DNA of 64,000 bases from Gammaproteobacteria bacterium (GCA_016195665.1 JACPZD010000036.1:1-64000), one strand, 5' to 3'. Counted from the stretch's first letter, positions 1-9,112 are shown. Program-made: numbers and translations. The notes: generated from the sequence alone by a model not told the origin.

Positions 1-187
1 ACGCCGTGCCGGGTGCCTCCTATTTTGTCTCCACCCGCGCTACCGCGCGGACTCCGACAAAACATCCGGCCCTACGGCTACGCGGGGGGCGTCGCACACC
101 GCTCGTCCGCTATCGCTCCCTCGCTTCCATGTGCTCCTTCCTGGTTTTGATAAAATTGTTACTCATAATCTTGTTTATCCGCTACCT

Positions 188-212
188 AGGGGCCTGCGTA
201 AGCAGGCCCCCT
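188..212 (-). terminator. hairpin downstream of the Cyc2-like gene
   Basis: A 10-bp stem (AGGGGCCTGC with GCAGGCCCC-T, one bulged C) and a GTAA loop lie just past the stop codon of the minus-strand cytochrome-porin gene. There is no clear U-tract, so it may be a weak terminator or an mRNA 3'-end hairpin. Bases 1-187 beyond it hold no gene I recognise. Confidence 0.5.
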
Positions 213-217
213 AAACG

Positions 218-1504
218 TCAAAACATGAAATTAGCCAGCAGGTACAGTGTGTTGTTATCGGATGCGTTTCTGCCAAACCCGTCGTAATCCCTGCGTGCGC
301 CGTTGAATTTGCCATAGGCGGTATATTGCAGGGCGAGCTTGGTGTGCATCTGCGGCAGGTAATTCAACTCCATGACTACGCCATCGCTGTCGGTGCTGCC
401 CGTGGCGCTGCCGGTCACTTCCCCCATCGGATACAACGCAGGGTCCTCATCGCCGCGCAGCGTGAAGTAGCCCAAGGTAAAGCCGTAGCGGCGTTGGTAG
501 AAATAACTGCCATTCACCCTGAAGATGTTCAATTTATCCGTCACGGGCATAGCGGGCTCGCCCATCATCGCCGCCGGCATATCGTATTTCTGCCTGCGAT
601 TGATGAGGGTGCCGTACAGGGTGAAGATATGTGGCTCTGTGATGTATTGATACTGCGCGTCCAACGCGACGTCGCGGTAACGCGTGGTGTCACCCATCAT
701 CATCGCCATGTCATCTTTTAAGCGCACCTTGCCACTCATCCCGTAAGTGCCCACCGAGAAACTTTTGTTGTCCCATTGCTTCTCGTAGGCCAAGCGCCAA
801 TACGGCGCGACCCCCTGAATGGGGCCCATCTCACCACCGTCACGGGAACGATAGCCGCTCAACTCCACATAAATGGAGTTATTCCAGAAGGTGTATGCAC
901 CCAATCCGACCGCCTTCATGGACAGCGCCATATCCAAGCCGAGCCCTGCAGCGGGCATCGGCGTAATCGCCACCGGCTCGTAGGGGAACATATAGGCCGG
1001 CGTGCTGTTCCAAGCATCCTGCAGGGTAGGCATGTTGTTTAAGGTAAGGCCATAAGTGAGTTGCTTATCACCGATAGTGGCCTGATTGGCGTAACGGATA
1101 TCGGCCATGGTCAAGGTCGTCTGCTGCCTCTCTTTTTCATAGGCCAACTGCGCGAAGGCGCCGAGGTTTGAGAAGATTTTACCGGCGTAGTAGAGACTGG
1201 CCATCTGCGGAATGCGAAGCTTATTCGCCTCAACGTCCGCTCCGGATTTGTTGATGGAGGTGTAACTAAGCTGCACACCGGCGGAAATAGGAAGGGGCTT
1301 CTTTTCACCCTCCTCCGCATCGCTTAAGGTATAACCGCCCAGTTTGAACTGCCTGCCGAATGGCGTTAATTGCGGGAATACCGTATGGCAAGACGAACAC
1401 TCGAGACCCGTCTGCCGGGCGAAGCTCGGTACGGCGTGGGCATTGCTCGACAATAGTAACAACAGGGCCCAAAGACTAATGGCCTTGGCATGGTGATGTG
1501 ACAT
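218..1504 (-). CDS. Cyc2-like outer-membrane monoheme cytochrome-porin fusion
   Basis: The 428-aa protein has a signal peptide (about residues 1-24), then a short cytochrome segment PSFARQTGLECSSCHTVFPQ with a single CxxCH heme motif, then LTPFGRQFKLGGYTL. The rest is rich in alternating aromatic and polar strands and ends in Phe, as outer-membrane beta-barrels do. This architecture, the FARQTG-CxxCH-FGR-FK-GYT signature and the length match the Cyc2 family, which passes electrons from external donors such as Fe(II) across the outer membrane. AAGGAG precedes the ATG. It lies downstream of the small Cys-rich gene at 1583-1969 (78-bp gap), probably in one operon. The actual donor cannot be read from sequence, and distant Cyc2 relatives of unknown function exist. 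Confidence 0.8.
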   Translation of the reverse strand: MSHHHAKAISLWALLLLLSSNAHAVPSFARQTGLECSSCHTVFPQLTPFGRQFKLGGYTLSDAEEGEKKPLPISAGVQLSYTSINKSGADVEANKLRIPQMASLYYAGKIFSNLGAFAQLAYEKERQQTTLTMADIRYANQATIGDKQLTYGLTLNNMPTLQDAWNSTPAYMFPYEPVAITPMPAAGLGLDMALSMKAVGLGAYTFWNNSIYVELSGYRSRDGGEMGPIQGVAPYWRLAYEKQWDNKSFSVGTYGMSGKVRLKDDMAMMMGDTTRYRDVALDAQYQYITEPHIFTLYGTLINRRQKYDMPAAMMGEPAMPVTDKLNIFRVNGSYFYQRRYGFTLGYFTLRGDEDPALYPMGEVTGSATGSTDSDGVVMELNYLPQMHTKLALQYTAYGKFNGARRDYDGFGRNASDNNTLYLLANFMF

Positions 1505-1582
1505 GTTTTATTCTCCTTAGCGAAATGGGTGCAGTTGGTCTTGCTGTATGCAAGAACGAAAAGAGAGCGGCGCAAGCCACCC

Positions 1583-1969
1583 TTACAGATCAACTAAGGA
1601 AAAGCGCGGCGGTTCGCCGGGAGGGGGTGGGGAGAGGATGTCCGCCAATAACGGCTGTGTGATGGTAATGGTTGAGTGGACAATTACTGGTGAAAATTCA
1701 TAATTCATGAGAGATGCCGAGCAATGCGCACCGCACAAAGCGCACGCCAAACATGGCCCCTTATGCTGACCGCATGGCTGACCCGCCTGCTGGTGCTGCA
1801 TAGGAGTGATCGCTGAATGCTCATGCTCTGTGTGATTCGCTGCATGTGCAGCGCCATCAGCATGCGCCATCGCCGGATGGCTCGGCCCGACTTGGGCAAA
1901 CGCCATCTGCAGCGGGGCCACCACCAGCAGGCTTGCAAGCACCAAGTTGAGCCATTTCATACGCAACAT
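1583..1969 (-). CDS. small secreted Cys/His-rich protein (DUF2946-like)
   Basis: The 128-aa protein has a cleavable signal (residues 1-25), a His/Met-rich stretch (HPAMAHADGAAHAANHTEHEH), a Cys cluster with CLACALCGAHC, and a proline-rich tail (SPPPPGEPPR). This resembles the DUF2946 group of small periplasmic proteins found next to copper or heme export genes. A metal-binding role is inferred from composition only. It is the first gene of the likely operon with the Cyc2-like gene and is divergent from the beta-barrel gene at 2109. A Met at residue 4 is an alternative start. Confidence 0.55.
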   Translation of the reverse strand: MLRMKWLNLVLASLLVVAPLQMAFAQVGPSHPAMAHADGAAHAANHTEHEHSAITPMQHQQAGQPCGQHKGPCLACALCGAHCSASLMNYEFSPVIVHSTITITQPLLADILSPPPPGEPPRFSLVDL

Positions 1970-2067
1970 TGATAATTAGTCTACTCCCGCCATACGGCAT
2001 GTCAAGCACGCGAGCGGCGCCCATTAACGCATTAACCCTGAAATTTGACACATAGATCAAAATCATG

Positions 2068-2086
2068 AATAATAACGATTCGCATT
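2068..2086. promoter_or_regulatory. weak Fur-box-like sequence in the divergent intergenic region
   Basis: AATAATAACGATTCGCATT matches about 10 of 19 positions of the Fur consensus and forms an imperfect dyad. It lies between the divergent starts at 1969 and 2109, where an operator would be expected. The match is weak, and its identity as a Fur site is a guess. Confidence 0.2.
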
Positions 2087-2108
2087 TACAATCTAACGGA
2101 GAATCGTC

Positions 2109-2991
2109 TTGCAAAACTACCAGAACCCTCGTTGCCTGAAAAAATCTGCTCTGCCGGCTTTCCTCGGTCCCCTCGTCTTTTCCAGTACTGTCTGGGCTGG
2201 CAACGGTGCGAATTTCGTCCTGTATAACCATCACACCGAGAAGGCGGGCGCTACGGCAGTCATGCTGATGAACGACTTCGCCCGCGACGAGAACAGCCAA
2301 CCGTACAGCGCGCAAATGCTTATGGTTGAACGTGGCGTTACCGACAATATGGACCAGTGAGTTCATGGTTGAAGGCCAGAAGACGCCCGGTGAACCCTAT
2401 CGCGCTACTGGTTGGCGCTGGGAGAATCGGTATCGGTTCTTCGACTACGGAACATTTCTTAACCCTGTGCTGTATGTCGAATGGGAGAACCTGAAGACCA
2501 CGACGAAGTACATGATGGAAGTCAGCGGCAGGACCGATTCGGAAAGCGGCAAACCTGGCGCAACTTCCGAGGGAATTCTTGAAACCCGTCTCATTCTCGG
2601 ACACGACTTCAGCGACCGCTTCAACGCCGCGTTCAACTGGATCAACGAGACCAATGCCAGCACAAAGGCCACCGACTACGGGTACGCGCTTGGGTTGAAC
2701 TATGGATTGCTTGGCGCGGGGCATGACACGGAGAGTCACGCCCCTCACGCTCCGGGCAGTTCGGGAAGTCTCGCGGTGCGGGAGTTGACCTTGGGCGTGG
2801 AACTGTACGGCGGGCTCGGCAACAGCAGAAAAGGCATTACGGCGAGTAGCAATGTGACGGAGCAATACTTGGGCGTCAATCTGGTATCGCATCTATCGAA
2901 TGGTCTGATGTTGCAGGCTGGCCTGGCTTCCGGATTGACGTCTCCCAGTCAGCGCGGGTTGCTCCGATTCATGGTTGGGTACGACTTCTAA
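2109..2991 (+). pseudogene. outer-membrane beta-barrel protein, frameshifted
   Basis: The gene starts at a TTG preceded by GGAGA and encodes a signal peptide (to about residue 30, ending SSTVWAG), then NFVLYNHHTEKAG. It continues to VTDN, where the frame shifts; translation resumes in the +1 frame as WTSEFMVEGQ and runs to the stop at 2991. Removing one base (A at 2349) restores a continuous protein of about 293 aa with alternating strands and a terminal Phe. It resembles a family of beta-barrels found beside DUF6662/FMN-binding/ApbE genes; I recognise the type, not a named gene. The shift may be a real mutation or a sequencing error. Its 3' end is intact and lies 16 bp from the transposon's left repeat. 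Confidence 0.65.
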
Positions 2992-3006
2992 TATAGATAA
3001 AGCGAG

Positions 3007-3031
3007 CAGTCGTGAGCACACCAGCCGGCAT
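3007..3031 (+). repeat. left terminal inverted repeat of the Tn3-family element
   Basis: CAGTCGTG-AGCA-CACCAGCCG-G-CAT matches the reverse complement of 7097-7118 (CAGTCGTG-T-CACCAGCCG-C-CAT) at 20 positions, with a 3-bp indel. It sits 5 bp outside the tnpC stop codon. Confidence 0.6.
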
Positions 3032-3036
3032 CCGAG

Positions 3037-3393
3037 TTAGTCGCCGTCGAGGCTGGCGTAGGACAGGCTCTCCGGATAGAGCGCTATCAACTGCGATAGT
3101 GTTTCCTGTACCTGCTCCAGTGCGGTCATCATGCCGAGCACTTGGTCTTCCAGATCGACGGCGAACTCGAATAGATCGGCGACTTGGCTGCGCGATCCTT
3201 CGTTGAACACGGCCATCGCCAGTTGATGCAACTTCAACAGATCAGTGCGTAGTTGCGGCGGCCCGCCGTCCTCGCCGTCGTTCAAATCACCGCGCAGCTC
3301 GTCAACGGCATCGACCGCGCGCAGCAAAGCGGCGGTCTCAAAATTCTCGGGAACCAGTTCGTCCCATTCGTCGTCAGTGATACTGATCGCCAT
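3037..3393 (-). CDS. tnpC: TnpC-like Tn3 transposase regulator
   Basis: The 118-aa acidic, helical protein begins MAISITDDEWDELVPENFE. I chose this start because AGGA precedes the ATG at 3393; a longer reading frame upstream has no ribosome site. Length, acidity, orientation and position (transcribed outward, divergent from tnpR) fit TnpC of Tn4652/Tn5041-type transposons, which limits TnpA synthesis post-transcriptionally. The assignment is from memory of the family, and no catalytic motif is expected. The stop codon lies beside the left terminal repeat. Confidence 0.6.
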   Translation of the reverse strand: MAISITDDEWDELVPENFETAALLRAVDAVDELRGDLNDGEDGGPPQLRTDLLKLHQLAMAVFNEGSRSQVADLFEFAVDLEDQVLGMMTALEQVQETLSQLIALYPESLSYASLDGD

Positions 3394-3527
3394 ACCCGTC
3401 CTTTCCTCTTGTTGTCGTGAGTTCGGCCGCCTACAGGCCAAGCTCGCTGTGTGAGCCGAGACGCACGAGCTGCAACACAGCGTCATCCGTAATCGCGCCG
3501 AACGCTGCAGACATACTTTGACTGGCA

Positions 3528-3640
3528 TGTCGCAAAACAGATGTTTTACGACTCGTTGGCAACAACCAGCAAAATCGCCGTCGCAACGCCCTCAAAAATG
3601 TGCGGAAAACATTGTCGCAATGCGCCACTATACGGAAACT
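3528..3640. other. candidate res (resolution) site
   Basis: Upstream of tnpR, three TGTCGCAA-like motifs occur at 3528, 3579 and 3613. The first belongs to a near-perfect 24-bp dyad, GTCGCAAAACA-GA-TGTTTTACGAC (3529-3552). Three dyadic subsites between divergent tnpC and tnpR is the arrangement of Tn3-family res sites, with crossover in subsite I. The spacing of subsites II and III is approximate. Confidence 0.5.
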
Positions 3641-3662
3641 CATTTTTCATGGTTATCCACTT

Positions 3663-4253
3663 ATGTTGGTTGGCTACATGCGCGTTTCGTCGGACTCGGA
3701 TCGGCAGAACACCGACTTGCAGCGCGATGCGCTGCTGGCTGTGGGCGTCGATGCCCGCCATCTGTACGAGGATCGCGCCTCCGGGGCCAAGGACGATCGC
3801 TCCGGCTTGGCTCGGGCGCTCGAATTCGTGCGCCCCGGCGACGTGTTGGTCGTCTGGAAGCTGGATCGGCTCGGCGGCTCGCTATCGCACCTGCTTTCCA
3901 TCGTGAACACGCTCAAGGATAAGCAGGTGGCGTTTCGCTCGCTGACTGAGGGCATGGACACCACCACGGCATCGGGCGAGCTGCTGTTCCATGTATTCGG
4001 TGCGCTTGCACAGTACGAGCGGGCCTTGATCCAGGAGCGCGTCGTCGCCGGACTGGCCGCCGCCAAGCGGCGCGGTCGAATCGGCGGCAGGCCGCCCGCC
4101 ATCGTCGGTGAGAAGCTAGACACCATCATCGCCGCGCTGAACGGCGGCATGTCCAAGGCGGCCGTGTGTCGCAACTTTGGCGTGAAGCGTACCACCTTGA
4201 TCGAAACTCTCGCGCGGGTGGGCTGGCCCGCCTCGACGCGCACAGAAAGGTAA
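3663..4253 (+). CDS. tnpR: serine resolvase TnpR, active-site Arg replaced by Gly
   Basis: The 196-aa protein starts MLVGYMRVSSDSDRQ, with the nucleophilic Ser in RVSS, an acidic LYEDRASGAKDDR segment, LTEGMDTTTASGELLFH, AQYERALIQERV and a C-terminal helix-turn-helix (MSKAAVCRNFGVKRTTL). This is the small resolvase layout. The usual DRLGRS motif reads DRLGGS here (GGC instead of CGC), removing the residue equivalent to Arg71 of gamma-delta resolvase, which contributes to catalysis. The protein may therefore bind but not recombine. The start at 3663 removes a 21-residue non-homologous extension. It sits 4 bp before tnpA. Confidence 0.85.
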   Translation: MLVGYMRVSSDSDRQNTDLQRDALLAVGVDARHLYEDRASGAKDDRSGLARALEFVRPGDVLVVWKLDRLGGSLSHLLSIVNTLKDKQVAFRSLTEGMDTTTASGELLFHVFGALAQYERALIQERVVAGLAAAKRRGRIGGRPPAIVGEKLDTIIAALNGGMSKAAVCRNFGVKRTTLIETLARVGWPASTRTER

Positions 4254-4257
4254 CGGC

Positions 4258-7091
4258 ATGGCAGACAGTGGCAGCACGGAAGATCAATGGGCATTGGCAC
4301 CAGTCGAGCGCGAGCTGGTGATGACGAAAAGCCGTGCCAACCGCCTGGGCTTCGCTATTCTGCTGACGTTCTTTCGTGAGAGCGGTCGGTTTCCGCGTGA
4401 CGAGGCCGAAGTCGAAACGCCAGGCATCGCCGCGCTGAGCAAGCAACTCGATGTGCCCACGCCGATAGACGGAGAAGCCTTTCTCTCCGGGCGCACGGCG
4501 GAACGCTTGCGCGCTGAAATTCGCGTTCGTTTCGGCTTCCGCGAGGCCACGGTCGCCGATGCCGACATGCTGACTACCTGGCTGCGCGATCACGTTGCCG
4601 GGGAGGCTGGCGGCGAAATCGAGCCCATGATCGAACGGCTGGAAGCGCGCTGCTGCGAATTGGCGATTGAACCGCCAAGCCCTGACCGGGTAGAGCGCAT
4701 TGTTCGCACCGCGCTGCGCGCCCATGAAGACCGTTTCCACGCCGATGTTTATGAGCGGCTGTCGCCGGCCACGCGCGACCGGCTGGATGCCTTGCTGCGC
4801 CCGGAAAAAGCAGGCAGCGACGACGCCACCCAGGACGATGCGGCAGGCAGTGCACCTGCGGTATTGCTGACGTTACGCGGCAGTCCAGGTCGCCCCAGCC
4901 TCGCCAGCATGCAAGATGAGTTGGCCAAACTGAACCTCATCAGGGGGATTGACCTTCCCGGCAACTTGTTTGACCGCGTTTCGCCGCGCGACCTGGAACG
5001 CTGTCGGCGGCGGGTGTCGGTCGAAGCGCCGCATGAGCTGCGTCGGCATCCCGATGCCGCGCGTATGACCTGGCTGGCCGCCTTCATCTATTTGCGCGCC
5101 CGCACCCTGACCGACGACCTGGTAGACCTGCTGATCGAAACCATCCACCAGATTGGCGCGCGTGCCGAGCGCAAGGTCGAACGGGAATTGCTGGATGACC
5201 TCAAGCGCGTCACTGGCAAGCAGAACCTGTTATTCGAGCTGGCCGACGCCACGCTGGCGAAACCTGACGGCGTGGTGCGCGAGGTGGTGTTTCCGGTGGT
5301 GGGCGAACAGACGTTGCACGATCTGGTCAAGGAGTGGAAGGCCACTGGCCCGACCTACCGCGTCACGCTGCGCACCGTCATCCGCAATTCGTACCAGGGT
5401 CATTACCGCCGCATGGTGCCCACGCTGCTGGCCGCGCTGGAGTTCCGCTCCAACAACGACCGCCGCCGCCCCGTAATGCAAGCGCTCGACCTAGTGAAGC
5501 GCTTTGCCGACACCAAGGTGCATACCTTTCCTCCAGACGAAGACGTGCCGCTCGATGGCGTGGTACGCGGACTGTGGCGCGATGCGGTGATGGAGAAGGA
5601 TGCTGCTGGCCGGGATCGGGTCAACCGCGTGACCTACGAAATCGCGGCGTGGAGGCGCTGCGCGAGCGGCTGCGCTGCAAGGAAATCTGGGTGGTCGGCG
5701 CGAACCGCTATCGCAAGCCCGACGATGACCTGCCTGCCGACTTTGACGAGAACCGCGACGACTACTACCAGGCGCTGAATCTCCCGCTTGACGCGGATCG
5801 CTTTATCGCCGACTTGCAGGCCGAGATGCGCGAAGCGCTGAGCACCTTCGCCGGGCTGAAAAAGAACCCGTATGTTCGTATCGGTCCCAAGGGCGGCGGC
5901 TGGATCACGTTGACGCCACTCGATGCGCAGCCCGCGCCGCCCAACCTGACCGCGCTCAAAGCCGAACTCAATGCCATTTGGCCGATGACCAGCCTGCTCG
6001 ATATGGTCAAGGAAGCCGACCTGCGGTTGAACTTCACTGACGCCTTGAAGAGTCCGACTGCGTATGAAGCCTTGGGGCGCGACGTGTTGCAGCCGCGCTT
6101 GCTGTTGTGCCTGCATGGCCTGGGCACCAATGCCGGGTTGCAGCGCATGGCGGGCTTGGAGTCCGGCACAACAGCCAAGGATTTGGCCTACGTGCGTCGG
6201 CGTTACATCAGTGTGGATGCGATGCGCCGGGCGATTGCCATGTTGCCGATGGCACACTGCATGCCCGTAACCCGGCCATTTGGGGCAGCGGCACGACCGC
6301 CTGCGCTTCCGACTCGAAACACTTCGGTGCATGGGATCAGAACCTCACCACGCAATGGCATGTCCGCTATGGAGGGCGCGGCGTCATGATCTATTGGCAC
6401 GTCGAGCGTAGCTCGCTGTGCATCCACTCCCAACTCAAATCGCCGTCATCGTCCGAAGTAGCGTCGATGGTCGAGGGCGTGATCCATCACTGTACCGAGA
6501 TGGAGGTGGATCGCCAGTACGTGGATTCGCACGGGCAGAGCACGCCTGCAACAGATTCTGACCAAGCCCATCGACTGGGAGTCGGTGCGGCAGCAGTACG
6601 ACCAGATGGTTAAGTACACGACCGCATTGCGCCTGGGTACGGCGGAAACCGAAGCCATCTTGCGGCGTTTCACCAAGAAAAACGTGCAGCACCCGACCTA
6701 CAAGGCGTTCGCCGAGCTGGGCAAGGCGATCAAGACCATCTTCCTGTGCCGCTACTTGCACGAGGAATCGCTGCGCCGCGAGATCAGCGAAGGGCTGAAT
6801 GTGGTCGAGCAGTGGAACGGGGCGACCGACTTTGTGTTCTTCGCACGTCGCGGCGAGATGGCAAGTAACCGGCGTGAGGATCACGAAGTCAGCATGCTCG
6901 CGCTGCACCTGATCCAGAACTGCATGGTCTACGTTAACACGCTGATGATCCAGAAGGTGCTGGCGCAACCGAACTGGCAAGGGAAGCTGACGCCGCGCGA
7001 TTACGCTGCCTTGACGCCGCTAATTTGGGAACACGTCAACCCGTATGGCCGGTTTGACCTCGACATGAACTCCCGACTGGCGTTGCTGTAA
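4258..7091 (+). pseudogene. tnpA: Tn3-family transposase TnpA, two frameshifts and an internal deletion
   Basis: Read across three frames, the 2.8 kb gives most of a Tn3-type DDE transposase, including [58 protein letters not shown] and the C-terminus [16 protein letters not shown]. One base is missing near 5648 (frame resumes VEALRERL) and one near 6241 (resumes [10 protein letters not shown]). At about 6541-6547 roughly 40 codons between HGQS and [12 protein letters not shown] are absent compared with the family. The protein would be about 985 aa if intact. Transposition by this copy is very unlikely. Confidence 0.9.
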
Positions 7092-7096
7092 TTGAA

Positions 7097-7118
7097 ATGG
7101 CGGCTGGTGACACGACTG
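7097..7118 (-). repeat. right terminal inverted repeat of the Tn3-family element
   Basis: This is the inverted partner of 3007-3031, beginning 5 bp after the tnpA stop codon. It supplies the ATG and first codons of the downstream open frame, which are therefore transposon sequence. Confidence 0.6.
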
Positions 7119-7747
7119 TTGGGTCTTTCCCCAACCAGATGGACGGGACAACCGCCGGTCCGAATACCGATATTCCCGACAGCTTCGATCCAACGTCCCG
7201 CTACAAGATGAGCCGCGTCGAATCGGTGTCGTGGGAAAACATCTACCAGGTCTCCAACCCGCTCGTGGATCCGATCGGCTTGGCGCTCTACGTCGAGCCT
7301 GTCTTGGGACCGCGTAATAAGGAGCTGGAGTTCAAACTCATCCTGCAAAAGAACTTTTTGGATGACCGGCTGATCTGGGCCACGAACTTCATCACGGCGC
7401 TTGAGAACAATAAGCGTGGCAGTTCGGTCGAGAAAGCCACTGAGGTGGACGTTCTGACGGGGTTCTCCTATCGTTTCATGAATAATTGGTCAGCCGGGCT
7501 GGAGACCCGCAACCACCATGAATTCACCGGCTATGGCTACGGCGTAGCGAATCACTCCGCATGGTTCCTCGGGCCGAACATCCATTACGCAACCAAGAGC
7601 TGGTGGCTGACTGCCGCGTGGCGCACCCAGATGCCTTGGGCCAGCGGATTCCAAGATGACCAAAAAGAGGTTATCAGCGACGGGCGTATTTATGGCGATG
7701 AGCACGTACGCGATCAGTTCATGCTCAAAGTCGGGGTACCGTTCTGA
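7097..7747 (+). pseudogene. DUF6662-like outer-membrane protein, 5'-truncated
   Basis: The 216-codon frame lacks a signal peptide and opens inside the transposon end, so its first residues (MAAGDTTV) are not original. From about residue 25 it matches DUF6662-type beta-barrels: PIGLALYVEP, FKLILQKNFLDDRLIWATN, GFSYRFMNNWSAGLE, WFLGPNIHYATKSWWLTAAW and a terminal Phe. Compared with that family about 100 N-terminal residues are missing. Without a signal it cannot reach the outer membrane. Its stop overlaps the ATG of the FMN-binding gene (TGATG), so it was probably the first gene of that operon. Confidence 0.65.
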
Positions 7748-8280
7748 TGCGATGGGAACCGTTCATTGCGGCCCCCCTGGTCGTCATCTCAACGGCCAGT
7801 TGGGGCGATGTCTACTTTTCGACCGAGCAGGCGCAGCAGGCCATGTTCCCAGGCGGCAAGTTCACCCAGGTTGCGCTGAGCTTGACGCAGGAGCAGCGCG
7901 ATGCGCTACGCGCCCGCTCTGGGGTGTATGAGCCATTTCAAGAGAATCGTGTGTGGTCGGTGGAGGGCCAAGGCTTCTTCGTCATCGACCAGGTGGTGGG
8001 CAGGCACGAGTTGATCACGTACGCCGTCGGGCTTAATCCCGATGGCAGCGTCAAGCAGATCGAAATTCTGGAATACCGCGAGACCTACGGCTCCGAGGTG
8101 CGCGGGGCATGGCGACAGCAGTTCGTCGGCAAGACGGCCTCGTCGCCGGTCAAGCTGAACCAGGACATCACTAACATCACTGGCGCCACGCTGTCGTCCA
8201 AGCACATCACTGATGGGGTGCGGCGGGTGCTGGCTGTTTATGATTTGGCGCTGAAGGGGCTGCCAGGTGCCAAGCGTTGA
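7747..8280 (+). CDS. periplasmic FMN-binding domain protein, predicted ApbE substrate
   Basis: The 177-aa protein has an N-terminal signal or anchor (residues 1-20) and an FMN-binding domain. It contains GFFVIDQVVGRHELITYAVG, ILEYRETYGSEV and the flavinylation motif D-ITNITGATLSS, where Thr148 would carry FMN through a phosphoester bond. This domain occurs in RnfG, NqrC and NosR. ApbE, the enzyme that attaches the FMN, is encoded by the next, overlapping gene. Together with the four-helix protein downstream and the beta-barrel upstream it looks like a flavin-based extracytosolic electron carrier; that role is inferred from motif and context. Confidence 0.85.
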   Translation: MRWEPFIAAPLVVISTASWGDVYFSTEQAQQAMFPGGKFTQVALSLTQEQRDALRARSGVYEPFQENRVWSVEGQGFFVIDQVVGRHELITYAVGLNPDGSVKQIEILEYRETYGSEVRGAWRQQFVGKTASSPVKLNQDITNITGATLSSKHITDGVRRVLAVYDLALKGLPGAKR

Positions 8281-9112
8281 GCGCATGCGCCCTTTGCTGG
8301 GGACATTCGTGACGATTCGCGCCCAAGGCGCTGTCGATGCCTCGGAGGCCGCCGTAGCAGCAGCCGTCGAGTCGGCGTTTGTCGCCATCTCGCGGGTGGA
8401 TCGGCTGATGAGTTTTCATCGGCGCGGCAGCGACATTGGTCGCTTGAATCGGGCGCGGCCAGGGACTCGCTTGCGTGTACATCGTTGGACCTACCAAGTC
8501 CTCCGCGAGGCACAGCGCTTGCGGTTGGAGAGCGGTGGTGCATTCAACTGCAATGTTGGTACGCCTCTCATGCGCGCAGGTCTTCTACCCAAGCTGGTTC
8601 GCGGTCAGCCCGTCCGTCGACGCCACGCTCTGCCTGACATTCATCTGGATCAGTACAGATGGATTCGACTGTCGGCAAGGGTGGTGTTCGATCTTGGCGG
8701 CATTGCCAAAGGCTTCGCGGTGGACAAAGCCGTAGAGACGTTGCAGCGGGGTGGTATTGCAAGTGGCTTGGTGAATGCGGGTGGGGACATGCGGGTCTTT
8801 GGCGTCGAGCCGCAGCCGGTTTGGGCGCGTTGCCCCAGCGATCCGGCGAACGTACGGATGATCGGCATGCTGACCAATGGGGCTATTGCCACGTCTGCGG
8901 CCTACTTCGTTGATCGCAACCCGTCAGGTGGCGCGGCGGCAAGCGCTATTGTTAAAGCGACAACCGGGCGCAGGGTGAGGATGGCCAGTAGCGTTTCGGT
9001 CGTTGCCCGCAGCGGCATGCTGGCCGATGCATTGACCAAAGTGGCCGTCATCAAGCAGCGGCTTCCCAGTCGCCTTGCCAGATATGCGCGAGCCAGGATG
9101 GTAACGATATGA
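8267..9112 (+). CDS. apbE: ApbE family FAD:protein FMN transferase
   Basis: The 281-aa protein shows the ApbE hallmarks: RPLLGTFVTIRA near the start, FDLGGIAKGFAVDKAVE, the metal-binding NAGGDMRVFG, GAIATSAAYFVDR and a C-terminal segment with DALTKVAVI. It transfers FMN from FAD onto Thr of the target motif. The gene overlaps the FMN-binding gene by 14 bp and the next gene by 4 bp, which indicates coupled translation. Start is GTG at 8267; an ATG at 8285 is possible. Neither start gives a signal peptide or lipobox, unusual for an enzyme that usually acts outside the cytoplasm. Confidence 0.9.
   Translation: MPSVERMRPLLGTFVTIRAQGAVDASEAAVAAAVESAFVAISRVDRLMSFHRRGSDIGRLNRARPGTRLRVHRWTYQVLREAQRLRLESGGAFNCNVGTPLMRAGLLPKLVRGQPVRRRHALPDIHLDQYRWIRLSARVVFDLGGIAKGFAVDKAVETLQRGGIASGLVNAGGDMRVFGVEPQPVWARCPSDPANVRMIGMLTNGAIATSAAYFVDRNPSGGAAASAIVKATTGRRVRMASSVSVVARSGMLADALTKVAVIKQRLPSRLARYARARMVTI

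Larger units (their letters stand above)
3007..7118. mobile_element. decayed Tn3-family transposon (tnpC-res-tnpR-tnpA)
   Basis: The element carries tnpC (minus), a res region, tnpR and tnpA (plus), which is a Tn3-family layout. It is bounded by imperfect inverted repeats at 3007-3031 and 7097-7118. tnpA has two frameshifts and a deletion, tnpR lacks a conserved Arg, and the outer GGGG-type ends of normal 38-bp Tn3 repeats are missing, so it is probably immobile. It lies between a beta-barrel gene with an intact 3' end and the 5'-truncated gene at 7097, so insertion plus deletion removed the start of that gene. No target-site duplication is visible. Confidence 0.75.

Noticed and set aside
3663-7091. 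Integrative phage or integron instead of a Tn3 element
   Set aside because: The recombinase is a small resolvase adjacent to a Tn3 DDE transposase, and no integrase, attC or phage gene is present.
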